Of a stretch of DNA of 12,927 bases, positions 6,895 through 12,927 are shown one piece after another. Position 1 is the first letter of the stretch. The number at the start of each line of letters is the position of its first letter. Under the pieces are notes generated by a model that saw nothing but the letters and a program-made list of their open reading frames with translations, had not been told where the DNA came from and made no database searches. The stretch is from JBDZUZ01 sp040255445 (GTDB lineage Bacteria > Planctomycetota > Phycisphaerae > Phycisphaerales > UBA1924): NCBI GenBank assembly GCA_040255445.1, contig JBDZUZ010000110.1, positions 1-12,927 of the forward strand, in the 5' to 3' direction. The position numbers were made by a program, and so were the translations under genes.

Positions 6895-8489
6895 CGACCC
6901 GCCTCCTTCCGCCCGGCCGGCGCCTTGGCATCTTCCTTCTTGCCCGAGTCGCTCTCGCCCGAACGCTCGACAGCGTCCGGCGGTGCGCTCCGCGCGGTGA
7001 TCAACTGCAGGCTGAATCGGTCCGGCGTATCCGGCCCGCGGCTCTCCACCCCGTAGAGACCATCCGCGAGGAGATGCTCACGGAAGGTCGTCGCCGATTC
7101 CCGCCCGTCCACCGTCCCGGCAATCTCGAATTCAGCAATCTGCCGCGTCGCCCACGACCCGGCCGGATACTCGCCGCCCTTGGGCTCGAACTCCGTGCTG
7201 AATCGCGCCCCGCCCGAGATCGAATCGAGCACGACCCCGCGCTCCGGCAGCTTCGCCGTGATGTGCTCGAGGTGCTGCAGCCACGCGACACCGCCCCCCG
7301 ACCACTCGTCGAAGTGGCTCACCCTGGCGTGCCGCAGCAGATGCTGATTGAGCTGCGTCGCCAGCTCCTTGCTCCGCCGCTGCTCCGCGGCGATCCGCTC
7401 GCGGATCGAAGCCAGCTGCTGGTCTCGAACGATGTACCCGCCGATCACCACGACGATCAGCCCCAGAGCCGCCGCCAGGACCATCTGCCGTTTCCGCGCT
7501 GCGTGATCCGGCAGCCGCCGCGGGTTCGCAAAGTCCAGTGTCGGCCGCTTGATCACACGCTCGATGAGCAGGCCCACCAGCGGGGCCGCCGTGGCCTGGT
7601 CCGATTCGGGCATGTGGTCGGGCATCTCGACCAGCGGGGGGATGCCGATGGTCTCGGCCGGCGCATCGAGCGCGGCCGCACACCGCTCGCCCACACGCTT
7701 GGCCAGTTCACCCTCACCGATGACCGCCACCAGTTCAGCATCCGGCGAGGGCTTTGAAACCCGGTGGCTCATCCACGTCCGCTTCGCCTCGACCGCGAGC
7801 CGCTCCGCGAACGCGTCGATCTCCGCCGCCGACACCGGCCGCGGCACATCGCACGCCCGTGCGAACACCATCGCGCCGTCCTCGACGATCACGAATTCCG
7901 TCGAACCCGTGCCGATCGCGATGCCCAGCACCGGACCGGCCCGGCGCTGGGAAATCTCCGCGAGCAGCGCCGCCGCGCCGAAACACCGCAGACCGATGCG
8001 GTGCAGCTTCAGACCCGCGTGCTTCGCGACCGCGCGGCACCACTCCACCCGGTCGGCGGGCATCGCGCCCGCCAGCACCGTCGTCGCTCGCTCCTCACCG
8101 CCGCCGGGCGATACGCCCCCCGCCGCGGTCGGCGCGTAGTCGATCGATGTCCCTTCCACGGGCATCGTCAGCTGCTTCACCATCTGCAGCCGCACCATGC
8201 CGACGATGTCCGCCTCGGTCGCCTCCGCGCCGGCCGGCAGGCTGAGCTGCTTGAGAACGATCTCGCCGCGCGAGACCGCCAGCACCGCCCGGCCTTTCTG
8301 CAGCCCCGCCTTCTTGAACTCCCGCCCGATCCAGTCGCCAACCGCCGCGGCGTCGTCGCCCGCGACATCCGGCGGACGCACCGTGCTCAGCCACCGCTTG
8401 ACCTCGATCCGGTCCTTCGACACGAACGCCGTCACGGCCGACAGCCGCGGACCATCGAGTTCAAGAACGCTGTACTGCCGCCCTGCCAT
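6891..8489 (-). CDS. gspL: T2SS inner-membrane platform protein GspL (PilM-PilN-type)
   Basis: GspL links the cytoplasmic ATPase GspE to the periplasmic part of the machine. The 532 residues divide into a cytoplasmic actin-like (PilM-type) region at about 4-300, with phosphate-loop-like AIGTGSTEFV at 191-200. The sequence LDFANPRRLP at 318-327 resembles the start of PilN. One membrane segment follows at about 335-354 (MVLAAALGLIVVVIGGYIV), then a coiled coil at about 358-385 and a periplasmic ferredoxin-like domain at about 400-498. The last ~35 residues are a charged tail (SGKKEDAKAPAGRKEAGR). GspL of proteobacteria is usually about 380-400 residues, so this one is long. The ATG is 2 bp after the gspK stop and is preceded by GGAGGGAGA about 9-11 bases upstream. 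Its stop overlaps the start of the next gene. Confidence 0.85.
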   Translation of the reverse strand: MAGRQYSVLELDGPRLSAVTAFVSKDRIEVKRWLSTVRPPDVAGDDAAAVGDWIGREFKKAGLQKGRAVLAVSRGEIVLKQLSLPAGAEATEADIVGMVRLQMVKQLTMPVEGTSIDYAPTAAGGVSPGGGEERATTVLAGAMPADRVEWCRAVAKHAGLKLHRIGLRCFGAAALLAEISQRRAGPVLGIAIGTGSTEFVIVEDGAMVFARACDVPRPVSAAEIDAFAERLAVEAKRTWMSHRVSKPSPDAELVAVIGEGELAKRVGERCAAALDAPAETIGIPPLVEMPDHMPESDQATAAPLVGLLIERVIKRPTLDFANPRRLPDHAARKRQMVLAAALGLIVVVIGGYIVRDQQLASIRERIAAEQRRSKELATQLNQHLLRHARVSHFDEWSGGGVAWLQHLEHITAKLPERGVVLDSISGGARFSTEFEPKGGEYPAGSWATRQIAEFEIAGTVDGRESATTFREHLLADGLYGVESRGPDTPDRFSLQLITARSAPPDAVERSGESDSGKKEDAKAPAGRKEAGR

Positions 8490-8491
8490 GG

Positions 8492-10045
8492 TCAGCGTCT
8501 CCCTCCGCTCGTCCAGCGACCGATCCTTCGGTCGCGTCCTTCGCGGGGCGCATCCCCGCCACTCGGCGCCGGCTCCGTATCGGGGGCCGGGCCGCCCAGA
8601 TCAAGATCCCCAAAGTCCATCCGCGCCGAGGGCGAACGCCCGGACCCGGGCCTGGCGCCTTCCTCGGACGCCGGGAAACGACCGGCGGTCGTGGCCGGAT
8701 CTCCCTCCAAACGGTTAGCGTCCACAAACGCCGCCCCGCTGTCAACCCCCGGATCGAGCGCCCCCGGGGCTGCCTCCGTGACCGCAGAGACCGCAACACG
8801 CTGCAGGACAGGGAGATACGTCACATCGCGCAGATACGCCACCCGCGGCCGATTCTCCGAGAGATCCAGCACCGCCTCCAGAACTGTCATGTGCTCCAGC
8901 GGCCCGGTCCCATCGCGGTCGTTCTCGGCCGCCGCCGCGAACCCCGCCTCCACCCGCACCCGCCACTGCAGCGACCGAGCCGTCACCCAGCCGCACGCGG
9001 CCTCGAACGCCGCGGCGTCCATCACACCCTCCAGCACTGGCCACGCGGGATTGCGCAGCGAGTCCGCGCCGATCCGGCCCCGCGTCTCCACGATCGCCGC
9101 GGCGATCTCCGCATCAAATCCCGGCAGGCAAGCGAGCACCGCCGCGGGCGCCCGGTTGATGTCCACGCGACCGATCTGGTACGGATCCGGCGACACGGTG
9201 AACGCGTCGATGAACTGCGCCCAATCCTCCGGAGGCACGCGACCCTTGTTCAGTTCGCGCACGATCGCGTTGTCATCCTCGAGCTTCAGCCCGGACCGCA
9301 TCGCCCCCTCGAGGAACCGCGCGACATCGTCGTCGAACCGTCTCCGCACCGCATCGCCGAGGGTGTCCGACCACTCCTGGTTCAGGTTGATCCGTGTATA
9401 CCCAGCGAACTCGCCGCCACGCTCCCCCAGGCCGATCTGTAGATTCGGATCCGCGCTGAATGTCGTGAGAAGCGACCGCAGATCCTGCTCGCCGCCCGAG
9501 TCCCCGATCAAGGAACTAGAAGCGCTCTGCTCGTTGGGCTCCGCCACAAAGACCCCCGCCCCCGCCGAGGCCGGCGGACGAGTCTTCTGCACAGCGGCAA
9601 CCTGCTCGATCGACCCGATCCCCGCATCCCCGCGCAGCGCCTCGATCTCCGCGGCCCCCGAATCGCCCAAGGTCTCGATCGCCGCGAGCATCTCCGGCGT
9701 CGCCACGTTGATGTTGAGCTTCGCCGCTTCACTCACCGCAAACACACCCTCGCCACCGATCGGGACAAGCCGAACGATCAGCCGCCGGCCATCGACCGTG
9801 ACCTCCCACGAATCGATCGGCGTCGGGTCGCCGCCCCCGACCAGCTCGACCCGCTGGTCCGCAAGCTCCGCCAGCGCGCCCTGCACACCCGACCACGCCA
9901 TCGCCCGCGTCTGCATCCGCAAAAGCGTCCCCGACATCGAGGTCCGCCGCGCATCGGTCGCGAGCGCCACGCTCGTGCCGATCACGATCGCGATCGCGAC
10001 GATCAGCAGCACCGCGAACAACACCGTGGCGCGGCGGCTCCTCAC
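8492..10045 (-). CDS. gspK: Minor pseudopilin GspK (pseudopilus tip)
   Basis: GspK caps the GspI-J-K tip of the pseudopilus. I chose the GTG at 10043-10045, overlapping the gspJ stop as GTGA, over a GTG at 10060: it matches the overlaps of the neighbouring genes and gives a short leader, MRSRRA, then the hydrophobic helix TVLFAVLLIVAIAIVIG. No glutamate at +5, typical of GspK. The residue before the likely cleavage site is Ala, not the usual Gly. Two helix-hairpin-helix-like stretches, LNINVATPEMLAAIETLG (about 110-127) and VDINRAPAAVLACLPGF (about 294-310), are characteristic of the GspK alpha domain. At 517 residues it is far longer than the usual ~320; the last ~90 residues are a low-complexity Gly/Pro/Asp/Arg tail, probably disordered. 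Confidence 0.88.
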   Translation of the reverse strand: MRSRRATVLFAVLLIVAIAIVIGTSVALATDARRTSMSGTLLRMQTRAMAWSGVQGALAELADQRVELVGGGDPTPIDSWEVTVDGRRLIVRLVPIGGEGVFAVSEAAKLNINVATPEMLAAIETLGDSGAAEIEALRGDAGIGSIEQVAAVQKTRPPASAGAGVFVAEPNEQSASSSLIGDSGGEQDLRSLLTTFSADPNLQIGLGERGGEFAGYTRINLNQEWSDTLGDAVRRRFDDDVARFLEGAMRSGLKLEDDNAIVRELNKGRVPPEDWAQFIDAFTVSPDPYQIGRVDINRAPAAVLACLPGFDAEIAAAIVETRGRIGADSLRNPAWPVLEGVMDAAAFEAACGWVTARSLQWRVRVEAGFAAAAENDRDGTGPLEHMTVLEAVLDLSENRPRVAYLRDVTYLPVLQRVAVSAVTEAAPGALDPGVDSGAAFVDANRLEGDPATTAGRFPASEEGARPGSGRSPSARMDFGDLDLGGPAPDTEPAPSGGDAPREGRDRRIGRWTSGGRR

Positions 10046-10728
10046 AGCCCACCCCCCCACGCCTTCTCCGGCGCATCGGGCACCACGATCACCCGCAGCC
10101 GATCCGGCGGCGGCCGCGGCATGTCCGTTTCAGCCACGACCCCTTCGCTCGCCTCATCGACCGCGCCAAACCACAGCGCAACCTCGACAGCCTCGGGCAA
10201 CCCGCCCGAAGCACCCGAGTCGAAAGACTCCGACCATGCGCCCTGCGTGTAGTACCGCAGGCGCATCTCGCGGACGCCCTCGATGAGAGCTTCGCCCCGC
10301 GGCGTCGCTTCCACATCAGCGCCGAACACCGCTTCCGCGGCATCGCTCGCGGAGGTCGCTTTCTCGGCGCCACTTCGCTCGCCGTAGACCGTGCCGGTGA
10401 GGGCATCGAATCGCAACTCCATCCGCACCAGGTCGCCGCCGCGGTTCGTCTCGCTGAGCGGCGGTGTGCCGCGGCACAGGAGTGTGAGCGATGTCGCATC
10501 GCCCTTCACGCCCGCGCCCAGCTTCGGATCACCCGCGATCACACCGACCAGGTCGTCTTCCAGCCGCGTGAACAGCATCTCGACACCGGCCGACCGCGCT
10601 GCCGCTACCGTCATCCGCTCCTGCGCATCGCGCAGCCGCCAGATGTACGCGAGCACCGCGCCCGACAGCGCCAGCGTGATCGCGACCGCGACCAGCATCT
10701 CGATCAGCGTGAACCCGCGCGACTTCAC
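10042..10728 (-). CDS. gspJ: Minor pseudopilin GspJ
   Basis: A component of the pseudopilus tip, 228 residues. The N-terminus MKSRG then FTLIEMLVAVAITLALSGAVL is a textbook type IV prepilin leader: cleavage after G5, Phe at +1, Glu at +5. The body carries the beta-rich GspJ pattern with a late strand, REMRLRYYTQGAW, near residue 155, and ends with the hydrophobic RLRVIVVPDAP. The start is GTG (10726-10728), overlapping the gspI stop (GTGA), with a strong GGGAGG six bases upstream. Length is typical of the family. Assignment as J, not another minor pseudopilin, rests on gene order and on the body. Confidence 0.88.
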   Translation of the reverse strand: MKSRGFTLIEMLVAVAITLALSGAVLAYIWRLRDAQERMTVAAARSAGVEMLFTRLEDDLVGVIAGDPKLGAGVKGDATSLTLLCRGTPPLSETNRGGDLVRMELRFDALTGTVYGERSGAEKATSASDAAEAVFGADVEATPRGEALIEGVREMRLRYYTQGAWSESFDSGASGGLPEAVEVALWFGAVDEASEGVVAETDMPRPPPDRLRVIVVPDAPEKAWGGGL

Positions 10729-11231
10729 GGTGCGCCTCCCCCGCGCTCAACGCCGGCGTTCAGCGGATCCTCAGCGCCAAAGTCATCCCGCGCCCCCGCC
10801 GACAACCGCACCAGCTGCGTCAGCGAGAACGACACCGACTCCCGCTCCGAGCCAACCGACTCCAGCCGGAACGCCCGCACCGTCACCCGCGTCAGGCCTG
10901 TGAACTCCGACGGCTCGGTCGTCACCTCGAGGTTCCACAGGCTCGGCGGCGGAAGATCGTCCTCGAATCCCCCGTCCGTCTCATCACGCCACTCCGGCAC
11001 CGGACCGTCGAGCGTTTCGAGGCTCGCCTCGCCCATCTCCAGACGCGACATCGCAGAACGGGCAAGATCCGCCGCGATCTCCAATTCCCGCACTCGGATC
11101 ATCGCCGCGGCCGAGCGATCCATCACCGCCAGCACCGTGAGCCCGCCGGCGACGAAGATGAAGAGCGCAATCACCACCTCGAGCAACACAGCGCCCCGGA
11201 CTCGTCGCGTGCTGGTCTGATGCGGGATCAC
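10725..11231 (-). CDS. gspI: Minor pseudopilin GspI
   Basis: A small tip pseudopilin of 168 residues; family members are usually about 120-140. The leader MIPHQTSTRRVRG is followed by AVLLEVVIALFIFVAGGLTVL: Gly at -1, Glu at +5, and the LLEV+IALFIF pattern characteristic of GspI. A short helical stretch (LEIAADLARSAMSRLEMG) follows, which fits the usual GspI segment between the N-terminal helix and the beta sheet. The extra length comes from an acidic loop (DETDGGFEDDLPPP) and a C-terminal tail. The start is GTG at 11229-11231, overlapping the gspH stop (GTGA), with GGGGAG about six bases upstream. Confidence 0.85.
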   Translation of the reverse strand: MIPHQTSTRRVRGAVLLEVVIALFIFVAGGLTVLAVMDRSAAAMIRVRELEIAADLARSAMSRLEMGEASLETLDGPVPEWRDETDGGFEDDLPPPSLWNLEVTTEPSEFTGLTRVTVRAFRLESVGSERESVSFSLTQLVRLSAGARDDFGAEDPLNAGVERGGGAP

Positions 11232-12064
11232 TCGATCTCCCCCGATCCGATCGGCCCCGTTTCGATCGGGTCAGTCTCCGCCGGTGCAGGAAGCGCATCG
11301 GGAGCATCCGGCCGCGCAGTGTCGTCCGCATCGCCATCACCGTCCGACTCCAACACTTCGCCCGTGTCGCCGACCGTGGCTTGCGTCACCCGCACCCGCC
11401 CGCTCCATGCGCTCACCGCAAACCGTGCCCGCCGATCGCCGCTCCCAGCGAGCCCATACGGGGTCACGACCCACGCCTCGCCGCTGGGAACGAACACGAT
11501 CCACGGCGTTGGCTCCGCCGCGGCCGCCACAGGCCCGAACACCGACTGATCGACCGATGCATCCGCCGCGCCGAGACCGCCGCTCGCGCCGCCGCCGAGT
11601 TCGCCCTCTCCCGCCAGACCTTCAAGCTCCTCAACAGCGCGGAGCCGAACCCCCGTCGGCAGGACGAAGATCCGCTCCCGCCACGCCGGCGCGGCCGCCA
11701 ACTCACCGCCGGCCTCATCGGTGTCGGGCGAGAACGGCCACATCCACAATTCCTGCGAACCCGCCGGTTCGACGACACCGAGCGTGATCGCGACGCCGCG
11801 CCGCATCGCCTCGGCCCGCGCCGTGCTCGCCGCCGACTCGATGCTCGCCACGCTCTGCGACCAGATCACGCTGTCACGCGTGCCCCAGAGTGATGGGAAC
11901 GCGACCGCCGCGATCGCCAGAACGATCGCGATCACGATCAGGATCTCGATCAGGCTGAACGCCCGACAGCCCCGTGCCGACACACCGTGTCTAAATGGAC
12001 CGCCCGCCAGCGCCGCTCGGCGCCTTCGCCCTCGCCGCGCATGGACCGCCGCGGAGTCGGCCAC
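11228..12064 (-). CDS. gspH: Minor pseudopilin GspH (FimT/GspH type), long form
   Basis: GspH joins the pseudopilus tip to the GspG shaft. The membrane helix starts FSLIEILIVIAIVLAIAAVAFPS with Glu at +5; the residue at -1 is Ala (RGCRA then FSLIE), where Gly is usual. ARAEAMRRGVAITLG at about 82-96 is the typical GspH segment after the helix. The GTG at 12062-12064 lies 3 bp after the gspG stop, with GGCGGG upstream, and gives a 35-residue arginine-rich leader. A second GTG at 11981-11983 would give an 8-residue leader (MSARGCRA) and cannot be excluded. At 278 residues it exceeds the usual ~150-200: there is a Gly/Ala-rich insert at about 150-170 and an Asp/Pro-rich C-terminal tail from about 235 containing DGDGDADD. 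Confidence 0.82.
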   Translation of the reverse strand: MADSAAVHARRGRRRRAALAGGPFRHGVSARGCRAFSLIEILIVIAIVLAIAAVAFPSLWGTRDSVIWSQSVASIESAASTARAEAMRRGVAITLGVVEPAGSQELWMWPFSPDTDEAGGELAAAPAWRERIFVLPTGVRLRAVEELEGLAGEGELGGGASGGLGAADASVDQSVFGPVAAAAEPTPWIVFVPSGEAWVVTPYGLAGSGDRRARFAVSAWSGRVRVTQATVGDTGEVLESDGDGDADDTARPDAPDALPAPAETDPIETGPIGSGEIE

Positions 12065-12067
12065 AGA

Positions 12068-12592
12068 TCACCCGCCCGTCGGGGGCGTCACGGGCGGCGA
12101 CATGCCGCCGCCCTCCGCCGCATCCTTGTCCCACGACACGATGTCGTCCTCGGTGCCCTCCTGCTTGTCGGGCCCGAACGACCAGAGGTCGTACATCGTC
12201 TCTTCCGTATATTCGCTCTGCTGGCGGTAGCCCCACGGCGTGCCCCAACGGTCCTCGGCCATCGGGGCCTCGAGCAGCTTGGTCCACTTGCCGGCGACAT
12301 CCTCGTCCGCCGTCGCGTTCTTGTCCCACAGAACCGCGATCCCCTCCTCGTCGGTCGGGTAGCGGCCATGCTCGAAGCGGAACTGCTTGAGCGCGCCCTT
12401 CAGCGTGTTCATGTCCACCTCGCCAAGCTGCGCGACAGCCTTCTCCTTCGCGCCCAGCAGGTTGTACGCGACCAGGCCGCCCAGCGCGAGCACGATCAGG
12501 ATCACGATCATGACCTCGATCAGCGTGAAACCGCGGCGGAGTGCGGAGCGCTGCTTCTTCAAACGCTTCTCGATCAAGCGATGCTTCTTCAT
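12068..12592 (-). CDS. gspG: Major pseudopilin GspG
   Basis: GspG polymerises into the pseudopilus that drives substrate through the secretin. The 174-residue product has a 21-residue, very basic leader ending in RRG, then FTLIEVMIVILIVLALGGLVA (Gly at -1, Glu at +5). The family hallmarks follow: a long helix to LKQFRFEHGRYPTDEEG, then RWGTPWGY, and DLWSFGPDKQEGTEDDI, the calcium-binding end of GspG. A Gly/Pro-rich tail (AAEGGGMSPPVTPPTGG) is added after it. I chose the ATG at 12590-12592 because the leader begins there and GGAAAGGGAAG lies just upstream; starts further upstream (to 12742) would prepend non-prepilin sequence overlapping gspF. It is the most conserved protein in the window. 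Confidence 0.95.
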   Translation of the reverse strand: MKKHRLIEKRLKKQRSALRRGFTLIEVMIVILIVLALGGLVAYNLLGAKEKAVAQLGEVDMNTLKGALKQFRFEHGRYPTDEEGIAVLWDKNATADEDVAGKWTKLLEAPMAEDRWGTPWGYRQQSEYTEETMYDLWSFGPDKQEGTEDDIVSWDKDAAEGGGMSPPVTPPTGG

Positions 12593-12734
12593 GGGCTGGA
12601 CTTCCCTTTCCATCCTCGGCCCCCCGCCAGAACAGCGGCGGGCCCGGTACGAATGACTTTCTATCCTACCCGGGCCCCAAGCAGCCCGAATCCCGCCGGC
12701 GACCCCCGAACGCGGGCCGGACCGGCGACACAGC
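12593..12734 (-). promoter_or_regulatory. gspF-gspG intergenic region with hairpin and weak promoter-like sequence
   Basis: This 142-bp gap is the widest in the window. It holds a GC hairpin (CCCGCC at 12642-12637 reading the minus strand, 8-base loop, GGCGGG to 12623) without a T run, so it is not a classical terminator. Further upstream is a TAGGAT at 12668-12663 that could serve as a -10 element, but only a poor -35 match (TTCGGG, 16 bases away). It may allow separate, higher expression of the major pseudopilin. The promoter reading is weak; the hairpin is seen directly. Confidence 0.35.
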
Positions 12735-12927
12735 CTACACACTCAGGCCGCTCGACAGCTTGAGCATCGGCAGGATCAACGCGAACGCCACCAGCGCAAC
12801 CACGCCGGCCAGCGAGATCAGCAACATCGGCTCGATGAGCTTGATCGCTGTATTCAGCAGCCGATCCAGCCGCGTTTCGATCGTCGCCGCGATCCGCAGC
12901 AGCACGCTGTCCAGGTCGTTGGCCGCC
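12735..12927 (-). CDS. gspF: C-terminal end of T2SS inner-membrane protein GspF (5' end beyond window)
   Basis: GspF is the polytopic platform protein of the T2SS that interacts with GspE and GspL. Only the last 64 residues are present. They read AANDLDSVLLRIAATIETRL and so on, through the IEPMLLISLAGVVALVAFAL membrane segment, to ILPMLKLSSGLSV and the stop. The pattern of an amphipathic helix with E-x-R-L, then EPxLL, a glycine in the last membrane helix and a LPML end is the standard GspF/PilC C-terminus. Its position directly before gspG is the usual gene order. The rest of gspF, and probably gspE, lie to the right of the window. Confidence 0.9.
   Translation of the reverse strand, partial: AANDLDSVLLRIAATIETRLDRLLNTAIKLIEPMLLISLAGVVALVAFALILPMLKLSSGLSV

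Noticed and set aside
5638..7056. Plus-strand frame (472 codons) across the gspD start and the GspM-C fusion gene
   Set aside because: Arg-rich shadow opposite recognisable coding sequence; no signal, domain or ribosome binding site of its own.
10046..10060. Upstream GTG start for gspK
   Set aside because: The GTG at 10045 overlaps the gspJ stop as GTGA, like the neighbouring junctions, and gives a normal short leader.
7764..10286. Long plus-strand open frame (840 codons) opposite gspL-gspK-gspJ
   Set aside because: Low-complexity Arg/Pro/Ser/Ala translation covering three well-supported genes on the other strand; a shadow caused by high GC.
12593..12742. Upstream GTG start that would lengthen GspG by 50 residues
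   Set aside because: It overlaps the end of gspF and prepends Arg/Gly/Pro-rich sequence with no prepilin leader features. The ATG at 12592 has a ribosome binding site and a proper leader.

Overview
The window is one stretch of a type II secretion system (T2SS, general secretion pathway) gene cluster, read entirely from the minus strand. In transcription order, from high to low coordinates, it holds: the 3' end of gspF; gspG (major pseudopilin); gspH, gspI, gspJ and gspK (minor pseudopilins); gspL (inner-membrane actin-like/PilN-like protein); a gene that joins a GspM/PilO-like half to a GspC/PilP-like half; and a very long gspD-type gene that fills the left 5.8 kb and runs off the window edge. 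I see no tRNA, rRNA, insertion sequence, CRISPR array or unrelated gene.

The organism is a Gram-negative (diderm) bacterium with very GC-rich DNA and strong G/C third-position bias. The oversized, repeat-built secretin, the long alanine/proline-rich or acidic tails on several components and the frequent GTG starts fit a planctomycete (perhaps Phycisphaerae-like). This placement is an inference from style; Myxococcota, Acidobacteriota or Verrucomicrobiota are not excluded.

Layout: gspF partial (12735-12927); a 142-bp gap with a hairpin and a weak promoter-like sequence; gspG (12068-12592); gspH (11228-12064); gspI (10725-11231); gspJ (10042-10728); gspK (8492-10045); gspL (6891-8489); gspM-gspC fusion (5893-6894); an 89-bp gap with a strong ribosome binding site; gspD-like (1-5803, 3' end missing). 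From gspH to the fusion gene, stops and starts overlap (GTGA or ATGA) or lie 2-3 bp apart, so this block is almost certainly one translationally coupled operon.

How the parts should work together: GspF, GspL and the GspM-C fusion form the inner-membrane platform. GspG builds the periplasmic pseudopilus, and GspH-I-J-K form its tip. The GspC-like domain of the fusion should contact the N0 domain of the secretin. The ATPase gspE and the prepilin peptidase gspO are not in the window.

The outstanding object is the gspD-like gene. It encodes at least 1,934 residues in one open frame: a signal peptide, one N0 domain, then about 22 complete and one partial secretin-N1-like repeats, without yet reaching the outer-membrane secretin domain. 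Ordinary GspD is about 650-750 residues with N0-N3 only. The array contains an internal duplication of about 390 residues (five domains), visible even as near-identical DNA. Together with the GspM-GspC fusion, this describes a strongly remodelled T2SS that may be built to bridge an unusually wide periplasm.
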